Assembly (NCBI GenBank): GCA_963556145.1 | Contig: OY744463.1 | Coordinates: 3,038,001 to 3,102,000 of the forward strand | Length of the DNA: 64,000 nt | Direction: 5' to 3' | Source of the DNA: Hygrocybe punicea | Taxonomy: Eukaryota > Basidiomycota > Agaricomycetes > Agaricales > Hygrophoraceae | Shown here: positions 10,150 to 22,179 of the stretch, piece by piece | Layout of the letters: every line of letters begins with the position of its first letter | Position numbering within the stretch: the first letter of the stretch is position 1 | Notes under the pieces: generated by a model | The model's database searches: none | What the model was told of the DNA's origin: nothing | What the model saw: only the letters and a program-made list of their open reading frames with translations | Program-made: the position numbers and the translations under genes

Positions 10150-13100
10150 TTAAGCGTCGTCATCAAAGGGATACTGTAGTCATCTGTCAGAGAATTCCAC
10201 AGAACTGATAAAAAATTGGCTAACCTCAAATGGTTCTGGCGGATCCGCATCGGGCAGACTTTCATCCAATGCGATGTGGGGTCCGGACGGTGGTGAGTGA
10301 ACTGCGTGTCCATTACCAACGTGCACAGGTATATCGTCAGTCGGTGGCACCATAGCCACTGTGTTGAATTCAATGAATTCCGCCTCCTCGTCTTCTTGTA
10401 GATCAGCAAGGATCAAAATACCACCCCCTCCAGCGTACTTTCCTGAGGCCAGCCCCAACGCTGTTGGCGTGTTGATATCCGCGCCGGCAGCTGCGGCACC
10501 TATGGAAGACACTGCCCGCACTGGTTGGTACCGGCCCTCACTGGGAAAAATGATGTATGGTAGTTGTGCAGGTGTAACACGAGAGAAGTTCGGCAGGATT
10601 TCGAAGGGCGGTTCGGCTTTTCTTGGGGGCTTTGGTCCAGACGTTGATGCCTTGCCATCATCGGCCAGATCGGAGATCGAGCCATTGATGGGAGATATAT
10701 CCCCATGTTTTGTGGACGACGACGACGACGACGACGAAGACAAATCGTCAAATTTCATTTCGATATCCCCGTCAATTTCTTTTTTTGGTTCCAGCTTTTC
10801 ATCCTGATAAATGCCTCAATCAGATTAGGCAACGTCATCATTTTCGGACTCACGGTGTCCATAGCTTCGCCCTCAACTGCCGCTTTCTTCTTTTCTCTTG
10901 CCTTGACTTTGGCCGTTGTGGAAAGGACCGCGGTTGCCACCTTGGCCACTGCTTCCTTCTTCGGTGGCTTGGTAGAGGGTGGGTACGCAAAAAGACTGGG
11001 CTTGGCATTCGATACAAATTCGAACTTTGGAGCCTGAAAACAAACCGTCAGCGTGAGAACGACAGACTCCGCTTCAAGAAGATGTCATACTTTAAGATCA
11101 CCATTCAGACCAATAATGCCTGTTGGCTCAAATGCCAGACATGCACAATGCGCCAAAGGATACCAATACCAGAATTGACAGAAAAGTACCATGCCGACGA
11201 TTGCGCTCGTATTCCTGCTCCCAGCTCTACTTTGAAGACTGATATTGACATTTCTACCACCAGCATCAATGAGTCCTTGACCAATAGCAGCGCCGAAACG
11301 AGCCATAGGATCTTCGTGTTTGTCGGAAACAACTTTGGTGTACAGAACACGGGTAGATGCGAGGGAAGGGGATGAGGCTTCGGATTGTTGGACGAGAATC
11401 ATACCAAGCGCAATGAATGCACCCTGGCGAACAAAGTCAACACTGTCTTTCGTCATTGGCTCCAAAATTTCAACGGCGTCCTAGAAAGAAAGACAAATAT
11501 GAAAATGTCTAGGCGACAACGAGAGAAACCTTTGCTTTACCTGTAAGCCAGTACCAGCGCAAGCAATACCCAAAGCGAGGGTGGCGCCGCAACGAACATG
11601 CGGATTGTAACTCTCACTCAGAAGCTGCACAATTCGTGGAACTTGCCCTGGATTCTTGAACAACAAGAAGGCTAGAGAGGTCACCGCTGCTCGTCGAACA
11701 TCGTCCGAAGTATCAGAAACGGCGATATGGAGGAGTTGCCGGACGGCATCATTATTCGACGTTCCCGTATAAGCTAACGCCAGGGTATAAACTCCGCCAT
11801 ACCGGAGAATAGGATCCTGGAATGGTCACGTCAGTAAGGTTGTATATCGAACAGTCGGCGTGTCACGAACCTTTTCCGAGAGCAACGTCTTTATTATTGT
11901 GTCTGCCTCCTCTTGTCTGCCATAGTACATAAACGCGACTCCCACGGCAAGACCTCGGATAATCTTCTCGTGTTGCGTTTCTCGAGCATACGTGAGCATT
12001 TCATCTGTGCTGTTCCCATCCGCCGTCCCAAGCATGACTAACCCCATAGCATATCCCGCCGCCTCACCAGCGACCGCCGAATCGGTGAATAGCGTCTGTT
12101 TGAGATCATCATAAGCGTCCATGTTCCTACCGCCCATTCCAGCGACACCGAGTCCCAGTGCAGCTCCATGCTGCACGACTTCTCCTTGGGCCGCCCTTAG
12201 TGTCTCCCGTAAATATCCTTCGACCGAGCGACCACTCCCGCAACCAGCATGAATTAATCCGAGGGCATAAAGAGCGCCTCCTTCTGAGTAGGCGGCGCCT
12301 TGAATCTGGCTTTCACCCCCAGATTGAGGGAGGTACGGGCCAAGGATGGTCATACTTTCCTCAAACCAACCCTTGTGAATCACTCCAAGCCCCGCGGTAG
12401 CGGAGAATTTGGACCAGTTGGACGCTAAGCCAAGCCATTCGAGATTCTCTCGCAAGAATATATCTGCAGTCGTTCCAGAGTGCATGAAGGCATTTTGCAG
12501 GGTGAGCGCCGTATGATAAACGGAGGATCGAGGTTCGAGTACTTCCTAACGTTGATGGGGCATTAATGAGCGAAACCAATTAAATAAATAAATTTTACCT
12601 TGGTATTTTTCAGGATAAGCATATCAACATTGTTGTTACGCTTTAGGAATTCGAGGTACAACTTGACTGACGTTTGACCAGTCAAGATGTTCCGCAGGTT
12701 GTCGTATATGTCTTTTGTTTTCTAAATTGCACTGGTCAATATAACAACATTAATGGGGACAAGGAAAGGCGGGAACCCACATCATCCCCCTCTGGAAGTT
12801 CATTCCGGACGCTTTCCAAGAAGTCTTGGGCCCCGCCCTCCACGAGATCAAAAGCAAATTGATACCCTAACAGAATTTCTTGTGGTACCATAGAAATCAA
12901 AAGTGATGCCGTCAAGGAAGGGTTGCTGAGTGTAACGAGCAACCGAGTAAGAGCGTGCAGGTGGCTTGACTGATTGTCCATTGTAGGGCGTGGGAAGAGG
13001 GGAAGCAAGAAATGGAGAACTTGGTCGCGGTACGAGAGGGAGAAACCAGTGTCGAGGATAGCTTCCATGGCGTATGATAGAAGGGAAGCGTCGTGCGTAA

Positions 13101-13811
13101 TTTCGTAAATATGAGAAATGATGTCCAGCCGGCGAGATTCAAGAGCAATTCCGATGGCCTTGAACCGATTTCAAAAGTTAGAAAGGACTCGGGACAACCA
13201 ATAAAAACAAAGGACCTGTTTATATTCGCCCTCCTGGATGCACTGGTTGAAAATACCCTCGATAATAAACTGCAAGCGGGGATCAAGTTTTTCTCGCTCT
13301 CCAGTTTGTTCTTGACACCGCAGCTGAATGTACCTATCAATGGCCTTGGCTTACGCACCAAGACCAGAATAGCGAAGGAAATTCAACATGGGCGGAATGA
13401 CACCCAAGCTAAGTTTACTCACAAAGCATGGTCTCCACGTATTCCTCTGCTCCATAGCTTCGAGTTTCTGCTTCAAACGCGCTCCCAGCGCCGAGAGCGA
13501 AAGACAGTGCTTCGTCGTACTCTGCCAAGAAATAATAGACTTTACTTGCTAGAAGAGCTGCCGAGTCGCGGGCCTCCTTCGAAAGGTCGTCAGTTTCGTA
13601 CAGCGCCTCTCTGGAAGGGTGCAGCTGTGAGCAGGGAGAACTAGGGTGGAGTGACAAGTGCGTACATGTGGGCAATGTGTTCCGATATTTCTGCCCAGAA
13701 CTGGGGGACGAGTGGGATCAGCGCCTTAAGAGCATGTTGTTTGAATACAGCGTCTGGTTCCGACAACAATGCGAGTACGCCAGCCGCAGAGGATTGTGGG
13801 CGAGCAACCAT
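10150..13811 (-). CDS. RPN2: 26S proteasome regulatory subunit RPN2 (PSMD1)
   Basis: This is the large scaffold of the 19S base that docks ubiquitin receptor Rpn13. The N-terminus reads [20 protein letters not shown] and [13 protein letters not shown] run of proteasome/cyclosome repeats is visible: [90 protein letters not shown] Lys-rich linker and a nine-Ser run (codons TCG, 10716-10742 region) precede [20 protein letters not shown] and the C-terminal PEPFE, joined over a short intron to YPFDDDA, the Rpn13-binding tail type. Start 13811 is the first ATG giving the family N-terminus. About ten exons. It is head-to-head with COX13. Confidence 0.95.
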
Positions 13812-13938
13812 TATTTTGACCAAGTTCTTAGTAGCAAAGAAAAGCTTACGCGTCAGTGTCACATTTATTATTTTTAAGGCGGAGATTGAACGGTTCCTTG
13901 CCCGATCCAGCCCGACTCCTCCATCTTGAATCGTATTC
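13812..13938. promoter_or_regulatory. Divergent promoter between RPN2 and COX13
   Basis: 127 bp separate the two start codons, so both transcripts must start here unless upstream exons exist. No obvious PACE (GGTGGCAAA) box was seen. There is an A/T-rich stretch around 13860-13875. Confidence 0.6.
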
Positions 13939-14548
13939 ATGTCTTTCCTTGCTCGAAATGCAGGGCGCGCCGTTGTGCGTTCTGCTCACCGCGCTCGTTA
14001 TTCAACTGCACCGACAGGCGCTAGTGACTACGCTACTCATTACGCGCATTTGAGGACACATGCCCACGGTATGTCTCAATGTCTCCGATGGATAATGACA
14101 GTCCCTCCTCACTTGTTTGCCCAAGACACCACTCAACTTTGGCGAAAAATCAGGTGAGTTCAAAGCTACTCCCGCGAATTCGAACGTCCTGTTCATGCAA
14201 CACCCGGGCAGCTTCTTTGTTTGCTTCCCAGCTGGTTGGTCTTCTCCACATCGCTGATGCAGTGAAAGAATCCGTAACTTTTCTTTCAAGTCGCCGTCTG
14301 CGTCGCATGGGTCTATAACGCCGAAGCAGAGCATGCCGCTCATGTAGAACACCTTCGAGAGGAAAACGGTGGTCATTTGCCCGATATTCCAGACTACGAC
14401 TACATGAATAGAAGAGTAAAACCGTACCCCTGGGGAAGCAACTCTCTCTTTTACAATCCCCACGTACGTCTTTGATTTGTCTCTTCTACATTCATCCATT
14501 TGACATGCGTTCGTTCAGGCTAACAAAGACATGTCTCAGTCAGAATAG
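13939..14548 (+). CDS. COX13: Cytochrome c oxidase subunit VIa (COX13), mitochondrial
   Basis: This is a nuclear-encoded regulatory subunit of respiratory complex IV in the inner membrane. The start gives an Arg-rich presequence (MSFLARNAGRAVVRSAHRAR). Exons then give DTTQLWRKIS, the membrane helix SFFVCFPAVAVCVAWVYNAE, AEHAAHVEHLREENGGHLPD and the family signature DYDYMNRRVKPYPWGSNSLF followed by YNPH, ending ANKDMSQSE at 14546-14548. Five exons fit, including a tiny exon of about 24 bases (around 14210-14232) holding most of SFFVCFP; its ends are my deduction. Length is normal for the family. Confidence 0.9.
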
Positions 14549-14826
14549 TGTTTTTTTTCCTTGATGTAGACAGAATGACACTCGTCTGTGTGCTGTTTGA
14601 TGCGCAATGCCCACATACGACACCCCTAGGGCCGCAAGCTCCTCATCATCCGCCCCTCATGGTCTCATGTATCGCCGCGAGCGCACCCGTAACCTCAGAG
14701 CCGTTCCAACCACCGCTTGCTTTGGAAGTCCCGGACGGCTCCTCGCTGCTGGACGCTGAGTCATCTAACGAGATGCCGACTTCCAGATACTGCTATATAC
14801 AATGGTGGCCCATGGCGACCGGGCAT
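14549..14826. other. Convergent intergenic region (COX13 / putative GPI protein)
   Basis: These bases hold the 3' ends of the two convergent genes. The frames across it show no family motif. Confidence 0.5.
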
Positions 14827-15418
14827 TTAAACTAGAGTGATCAATACCCCTGCCACTGCACCTCCGATCACATTGATAATGCACATAAACCCAACTAATG
14901 ATGATCTGACGGCGCTCGAAGCAGCCGCCGTAGCCGCAGCCGCCGTCGCAACTGTGTATTCTGACCCAGCGAACGAGGTCACCTTTCCTGCACCGCTCGT
15001 CGCAAGTGTGATCGCTTCCCCTCCAGCAGACGTAATAATTGTCACTTGGTTCCCAGCAATAGCTGCCATAATTTCAAGTTACAGTATTCAACGTTCCGCA
15101 GACCAGTAGTTCATTCGACGCTTACATGTCACCGTTTCAAATACCCCAACACCTACGCTCGTTGCTTCACCCCCGAGCGAGCTCGCTAATACGATTGTCA
15201 GTAGAGTTGCTAAACAGTGCAAATTTATTGTTTCACCGCCAGAAATTCCAGCACTGATGACGGACGCAGCAGCGGACGTGAGCGAATCGACTATCCGACT
15301 CTGTTAAAGCCGTGTACAGCACAGCAAACACGACGCACGCACCCTGTCTATGTTCGAGTCCCACGTCTGCAGCAAACACTACGGCGACAACGACGAGAAG
15401 AAAGACGATGGCGAACAT
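14827..15418 (-). CDS. Putative small secreted, GPI-anchored Ala/Ser/Thr-rich protein
   Basis: I do not recognise a named family. Exon 1 gives a classic signal peptide, MFAIVFLLVVVAVVFAADVG. With introns at about 15301-15340, 15184-15212 and 15064-15125 the frame continues as SRIVDSLTSAAASVISAG, GISGGETI, VGVFETVTSIAGNQVTIITS, SAGGEAITLATSGAGKVTSF and AGSEYTVATAAAATAAASSA, then a C-terminal hydrophobic tail (CIINVIGGAVAGVLITLV). The signal peptide, Ser/Thr/Ala-rich body and hydrophobic end suggest a GPI-anchored wall or surface protein. A VTS-x-AG motif recurs. Intron placement is inferred from frame. The gene is head-to-head with RPE1, 48 bp apart. Confidence 0.6.
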
Positions 15419-15466
15419 GGTTAGAGGAACGGTGATGACGTCATCAAGACAAACTCGGACTCGGAT
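15419..15466. promoter_or_regulatory. 48 bp bidirectional promoter with a perfect CRE palindrome
   Basis: The 14 bp word TGATGACGTCATCA (15433-15446) is its own reverse complement. It contains TGACGTCA, the cAMP-response/ATF-CREB bZIP site. It lies almost centrally between the two start codons. Confidence 0.6.
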
Positions 15467-16519
15467 ATGCCTCGCCCCATCATCGCACCGTCCGTCCTTG
15501 CCTCTGATTTTGGCCAGCTCAACGCTGAATGCAAGAGAATGATAAAGGGCGGCGCTGAGTGGCTTCACATGGGTGCGTCAACTATAATAATATCCGCCTT
15601 TTATGCAACTAACCTCAATCCAGATGTCATGGACGGGTGAAATGCGTCCACTTCTTCACCACAAATCAATCAAATTGCTGATCCCCCGCCCTCTCAGCCA
15701 TTTTGTCCCAAACATTACAATGGGTTCCCGTCTTTATCAATACTTGAGCCCGCCTCTTTTCTTCTGACGTGTCCTTGCTTCCTACAGGTGCACCAGTTCT
15801 TGCATGCGTCGCAAAGGGTGTTCCGGGCATATTCATGGACTGTCATATGATGGTCTCACAGCCTGAAAAGGTGCCCCAATCCCCCAATATAAATCACATT
15901 TTTCCCAACTCAATCCCTCGCAGTGGGTCGACGCCATCGCAGACGCAGGCGGTGCCCTCTACTGCTTCCACATCGAAGCCACATGCAAGTCCCATTCAAC
16001 TACACATTATACACCTAACAATCCGCTCCAGCCCAGCCTCTCCCCCTTATCGCGGCCATCCACGCCCGGGGCATGCGGGCTGGCGTCGCCATCTCCCCGG
16101 ACACCCCTTCCACAGCCATCACAGATCCAGTCGCTGCCGCAGCCGACATGCTCCTCGTCATGACCGTCTATCCAGGTGCGCTTCAGCCGATCTCCTTTCT
16201 TCCCCACCTCACCATTGCACATGTCTAGGTCACGGAGGTCAAAAGTTCTTGGACCGCTGCGTCCCGAAAGTCTCTGAACTCCGCGCCCGATTCCCCGACA
16301 TGGACATTGAAGTCGACGGCGGCGTTGGCCCCAACACCATCGACATCTGCGCTGCGGCTGGTAACTCCTTCCCTTCCCCCAGATCCCACAATACTGACAT
16401 CCCCAATAGGAAGCAATGTCATCGTCGCGGGCACCGCCATATTCGGTGCCTCCAATCCCGAACAACTCATCGCCGACTTCAAAGCCACCGTCACCTCAGC
16501 CCAGGCCAGCCTAAACTGA
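15467..16519 (+). CDS. RPE1: Ribulose-5-phosphate 3-epimerase
   Basis: The enzyme interconverts D-ribulose-5-phosphate and D-xylulose-5-phosphate in the cytosolic pentose phosphate pathway. Exons join to [28 protein letters not shown] and DVMDG (metal/catalytic Asp box), [78 protein letters not shown] and [18 protein letters not shown]. These are the metal-binding and phosphate-binding motifs of the TIM-barrel family. It has about seven exons with short introns and a product near 240 aa. The TGA is at 16517-16519. Confidence 0.95.
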
Positions 16520-16806
16520 ATAATTTCTCTTTTCTTTCTCGCTCGCATCAACATACGCTGTCAGTTGCTATATTATAGGAAAATAATATGAGCAAACGCA
16601 TGAACACCAGTGTTATCTACATATCTACAAGCTATTCCTCCGGTTGCAGGCAGACGAAAGAAAAAGAAAAACTAAATCAACGAACTCCATAAATCAAAGC
16701 TAGCCAGCACCGCGCAAATTTTGGCAGCGGGCGCCCCGGAACGTTACATACCGTACAGTTCCTAAAGTAGGCAAAAACCTTCGCGGAGGGAGGGGAGCGC
16801 CTTACA

Positions 16807-19328
16807 TTACCACACCATCCATTCGCCATACATATTCGGTCGCTCTCCGCGGATGTACGCCTCGAACGTCCGCTTCAGCACCGTCGCCCAATCAAGATCC
16901 CGTTTGTCGTCCGCCAGGCGTTCCTCCCTCTCCAGCACGCTCTCGTCATCTTTTGCCGCTGCCATGCGCACTGCGCGCTCTCCAGCGATGAACCGGGGCC
17001 CCAGGTCAGGCCAGTTCCGCGCTGGGTCGAACGGCTTCCACCTGGAGCGATCATAGTCAGCGCAAGACCCGTGAGTGACAGAAAATACGGATACGGACCA
17101 AAAGTTGTGGAAGTGATACGAATAAGCGCCCTTGAAAAACCCATTAAATCCCAACGCCTGAGGAGCTGCGCTGTTCTGCGCCGGCGTATCAAAAAAGTCA
17201 CCAAATCTACCAAAACCAGAAAGTTCAAAGTCTGTAATAATAAAAATAAAAATGCAAACTCACTCGAGGAAGTAGGGCTGGGGCGGCCGTTCGCGCTGAT
17301 ACGACTCTGTGTTCAGCCATGCTGAATCAAACAGCGCATCGGGGAGACGAAGTAGTAACCCCTCAAGATACGCGTCCTTCGTATACCGCGACACCGTCAT
17401 CGGGTGGAAGTCCAGACCGTTCTTCAGCGCTGTCCGAAACAAAAATGTCCCAAGCGCCGAGCCCTTGTTCAAGCGCAATACTGCAGTGTTGTACTTCTCT
17501 AGCCGTGACCACCGATATGCAAATGCGCCGTTCCATCCCCACAGCTCCTCCCAATCGCGCAGGAAGATATTGTCAACGTCCATATATATCCCCCCAAATC
17601 GATGGCAAAGGATGAATCGCGCGAGGTCGGACAAAATGACTGACAGCCGGTCGTATGAGGACGACGATTTGGAGCCTGTCCGGTTGAGTAAGTCGTCTTC
17701 GTCCGCCTTGCTCTTTTTCGACCCCGTGGGAGCTGCAACTCCCTGTACCGTCTCATTCCCACCAGCAACTGTAGACGAGGGCTCATCCGTCTCCTCGCGC
17801 TGCTTTTCCGCAGGTACATTAATGATGTGTCCACCAGAGTTGAACAGAACCTCCTTGAACGCCCGCCACTCGTCCCGTAACTCCGACACTCCGTCCAGCT
17901 GTTCCGTGGTGTTCCAGAGCTTGAACTGAATTACATCCTTGAAGCGCGGGTGGAGAAATGGCGAGGCCCACGGACTGCTTTTCAGCTGGTCAAACATGTC
18001 GTGGGTGGCAGACTGATTAGGCACAGCGGCAGCAGGCCCAGGATTAATCCATAACCAAAACTGTGGACGACAGACAGACGAATTGCTGGGGTATTCGTCA
18101 AGGTGGAGGCCGAGGTTCTGCGTATACAAGAAGGAAAGAAGTGCGAGGTACGGCTTGTCTGTGAACGGCCCCGTCCAGAACATATGGAACAACCGCGGGC
18201 TCTCCTTGTCACATGGATATTCCGCGGAGACTTCATGGTGTACTGGGGCTGACAGGAATACTTCGGTTTCTAGTTGAGCGCCTCGCTTCTTCGTCAGACC
18301 CATTTCTGGGTCGAAATCGTACTCGTTCCGCGACCCTGCCCCACGGATACGTTCTTGGGCCGCTTCGCGGGCCGGCGTCGCTTCTGTCTGATTTTCTGCG
18401 GTGTCTATCACCTGATAGATGTAATGAAATTCGTCCATCTTGGCCCGTCTATGTCTATTCCCATGATCCAGTCCTCCGCCCACACGAAGAACCTCTAAAC
18501 AGTCACGTACAAACTATTGCCAAATTTGAGTGAGCCTCGCTCCTCCGCAGCACGAAAACGAAATTAACCACATACTTTGTGTTGCGAGAAATCGCAATGT
18601 TTCATGATGATGTCTAAATCAGCGACGCTGCGGGGCACTGGCCGGGGTGGGTATGCGATGTTTCGCGGATGGTTGTTGAGATCCAGATATACACGTTTCG
18701 GGCCGATACCCATCGCAGTGGTCTTGAAGGGTCCTGGAGGTGGTCTGAACCGTGAAGGGATAGTACTTGACGGCGGCACTGCTGGATTGAATGGCGTGGA
18801 GGTAAGGCCTATTTTTTCTGGGACTATATATAACAAGATTGTAAGCGATAATATGACGAGCAGACTCTACGCAAGTAACGTACTATCTTGGCGACTAGGG
18901 TAGTGTCCACTGGCGATCTCCCATTTCCATATTCGCTGTAAATCCTCCCTCCTGAAGACAAGCGTCGACGGTTCCGTAGATAGAGTTGGCCATTGTTTTG
19001 TGCGGGTGGCGAACCTTTTTGTCAAAGCAAAGATAGTGAATGCCAGCAAGAAGAAAGCGAGGCAGAGCACAAGCGATCCCCGTTTGCGGCCAAACCGCGC
19101 GACGCTGAACTGGTGCAAGCGCCGAAAATTGGGCACTAGCAGTCGCAGTCTGCGGTTCCTCACTCCTAGTATGGGTATTGATAGTGAGACCGTCCAGGGA
19201 AGTGGATGAGTGTGTTGGTGTAATTTTTCATGGATGGCAGAAGAGAAGGTCGGGAGGTTGCCATTCCTGCCTTTTTGTCGAAGACCATTGCCGCGAGGTG
19301 CTGGGGGGAAATACAGAGGGTTTGCCAT
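16807..19328 (-). CDS. Type II membrane glycosyltransferase with DXD motif (GT32-like)
   Basis: This is a Golgi-type glycosyltransferase. The N-terminal exon (19328-18867) encodes a basic cytoplasmic part and one membrane segment, GSLVLCLAFFLLAFTIFAL (about residues 84-102). Later exons carry LFHMFWTGPFTDKPYLALLS, LGLHLDEYPS, then ILSDLARFILCHRFGGIYMD running into VDNIFLRDWEELWGWNGAFA. The DVD in GGIYMDVDN is the metal/nucleotide-sugar DXD motif of glycosyltransferases with a DXD sugar-binding region (alpha-1,6-mannosyl or alpha-1,4-galactosyl/GlcNAc type). The last exons give GFNGFFKGAYSYHFHNFW and end GEWMVW (stop 16807-16809). The donor and acceptor sugars cannot be told. Length, about 730 aa, is on the long side because of spacers rich in Ser, Glu and Lys. 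Confidence 0.82.
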
Positions 19329-19529
19329 GAAACAGAGGAGTCAAGCTTTCAAGAATGACCGAAAAGTTTCTGGCAACCCGACTTACTTCGTGGGAAATAA
19401 TATTTCTTCAATGCAAACCAGTTCGTTCAGTTCAACTACAAAAACACAGTAACACAATTCTATACAGGCTCGGGCTCCACGAAACAGCTATCGTACAACT
19501 CATCAGTTATCTCTCCATACAAAACAAAC

Positions 19530-21812
19530 CTAGTCTGATCCTAGAGGCTGCATCTCAAGGTCCGCACCATCTGTAGGAACGGACAAGATGCGAAGGGTGT
19601 TCGTGTGGCCAAGGCCGCCTTTCCACCCTTGCACCGCGATAATGGTGGAACCACTCTTGATAATATTCAGATTCAATGCACTGCGCAGGCCAAATCGGAT
19701 GCGATTATCGACCTGGCAAAAATGCAACTATCAGCCCATCATTCAGTCGCAGATATGGTCCGATACTGACATCGGTTTGCCATTGGTGGCCATGAATTCC
19801 CCTCGGTTCCTTGTACCAGAATGGATAACAGCCACGGTGCAGATGTATTTGACGCGCTGTTTGCTCGTTTCGGGTGACTAGATGTTGGTGTAAGTACAGA
19901 GATGAAGCAGTGCTCGTGTCACACACCGGTGATGATGGGAACTCTCGGCCGGTACTTTGAGATGAGGCGTGCGGTATTGCCACTGGTGGATAGCACAATA
20001 ATCGCACTGGCATTTTGTTCTGACGCTGCTGCAACCGCAGCGATAGCAACAGTCTCTGCGGTTTCCGTGGGACGAGGTTGAATGGCACGTAACTCATCAT
20101 AAAGTGGCGGATAGCAGATGGCATACTCGGCCAGAAGGCAGGTCTCGGCCATCATGAGAACTAAGGAAATGGTCGTAGTGTGCTCAAGAGGAAGACAGAG
20201 ACACTCACCTGATTGGATAGGGTATGCACCCTTTGCTGTTTCTCCAGACAACATAACACAATCAGCGCCGTCAAGGACTGCATTGGCGACATCGCTGACT
20301 TCCGCACGAGTAGGTCTGGGATTGTACTTTCCAACCATGAATACAAATCGCTGTGATAGTACATTGGCACGCTTACTGTCATGGACTTTAAACAGACAAT
20401 GTCGATCAGCGTGTGTATTCTCCAGAAGATAGCGGTGCTCACCTCCAGCATCTGTGTAGCGACGATAACGGGTTTTCCAACGATGTTGCACTTGGCGATC
20501 ATCATTTTCTGGGCAAGGAACACTTGACTGGCGGGGATCTCAATGCCGAGGTCCCCACGAGCAACCATGACGCCGTCCGTTTCTTTCAAGATACTGTCAA
20601 AGTTTTCTACACCTTGCTCGTTTTCGATCTTGACTATGATTTTGATGTTGGCGCCATCTGAACCGAGAACCTTACGGATATCCTTGACGTCTTGCCCAGT
20701 CCGGATGAACGACGCGAAGATCATGTCCACGCCGTTCTTCACACCAAATTGCAGATCTTGCTTGTCCTTTTCGGAGAGGGCAGGGAGATCGACGGGAGTT
20801 TTGGGAAGATTGACACCCTTACGCGATGAAAGCGTTCCGTTGTTCAGAGTGCGCACTCGCACGTTCGTGCCGTCGATAGAAAGGACCAGGAGGGACAGGA
20901 TACCTGCCATCAGTCAGTATCGCAAGACGTCATTCATGAAATTAGCTGCAAACCATCGTCAACGTAAATGAGTTTGCCAGGAGCGGTGACTTTGGGCAAG
21001 TTTTGCTGAGACCCTAAGGTTAATATCCTCTCGTGACGTGTATCATCAGCGAGACTTACGTAGTCCATCCACATTACTTTATCATCGCAGCATTCGCTAT
21101 ATTTGGGGTCGGTGGAGATGAGGAATTCATGCCCGGCTTTCACTGTAATCTAAGAGAAATCGCCGGTGGGATCTTTATGAGACAATTCTGACGATAAGCA
21201 TGATGACGCATACATCCATGTTATCTCGCATCAACCCTGTGCGAATCTCAGGGCCTTTCTATGAGCAGAAGTCAGCACGCGACAGAAGTTTCAGCATAGA
21301 CACTGACGGTGTCCAAAGCAATGGCAACCGGACGACCATCGGGGTCGGCTGGATGAAGAGTGGTTTAGCAGAATAACAAGGCGAGGTGCCTAGGCCATAC
21401 CGCCGATCATCTTCCGAGTGTTATCAATGACACTTTGATGGTACTCATGCGATCCATGAGAAAAGTTCATGCGAACTGTGCCTCTTGTCAAGAAGTTGGA
21501 CAGGAACGAGTGCATGAGGTACGGACCGATGTTCACCCCCGCTTGCCTGAGTTCGGCGAGCTTCTCGACGGTATTGACCTTCGGTCCTAAACCAGTTGTG
21601 GTGAGCTTTGACAATATCTCAGCATCGGGACAGCACACCAATAGTGGCAATGATTGCGGTCTAACATCCATGAGCCCTTGTGCTTCGGTCAACGAAGAAA
21701 AAATACATACTTTGCGGAGATACTTGCTTGTCGGGGTCGGTTGAGGTGCATTGGTCGTGCTCAACGTTGAGGACCACTCGAGTTGGGATCGGATTCCATC
21801 TACGGCGCTCAT
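19530..21812 (-). CDS. PYK: Pyruvate kinase
   Basis: The enzyme performs the last step of glycolysis, phosphoenolpyruvate plus ADP to pyruvate plus ATP. Joined exons read [72 protein letters not shown], then the active-site block [71 protein letters not shown] and [14 protein letters not shown]. The C-terminal allosteric domain follows: [27 protein letters not shown]. It ends [16 protein letters not shown]. The Lys of IVKIENE and the MARGD/E metal residues are present. It has ten or more exons; length near 530 aa is typical of fungi. Confidence 0.96.
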
Positions 21813-22179
21813 TTCGGGGAGACTGTTGAAGGTAAGAGTAGGAAAGTGAGCGTTTATGCCAACAAAATCAATTGGGCGAAGGGGAAGCGATAGGCTACTG
21901 GCGTGCGACTCGGAAGCTTATCGAATCATCGATTGCAATCTAAAACTAAATTAAAGGGACTGACCGAGGGGGAAATGCAGAAGCAACGTTGGGAAACTGG
22001 CTTGCTGGCGCTTGGCCATGATGCATTTCCCCACACACGTGGATGAGCACCAATGAAATATTAAATATTAAAACTTCTACATTGCATTTGATAACTCCAA
22101 CAACATCAAGCTCGGACAGCGATAATGGTACGACAAGAACCTAACATAGCAAATTTACCAAGCGAAAAATGTACAGGTT
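21813..22179. promoter_or_regulatory. Pyruvate kinase upstream region / CSL gene 3' end
   Basis: This 367 bp gap must contain the pyruvate kinase promoter and the CSL polyadenylation region. AATATTAAATATTAAAA (about 22058-22074) is an A/T-rich short repeat. No clear TATA or known site was assigned. Confidence 0.4.

Noticed and set aside
10361..10807. Long plus-strand frame with an Asp-rich run opposite RPN2
   Set aside because: It is the antisense of the RPN2 C-terminus; the Asp run is the reverse of the TCG Ser microsatellite.
17309..17929. 206-codon plus-strand frame
   Set aside because: It lies opposite the conserved DXD region of the glycosyltransferase and has no family features.
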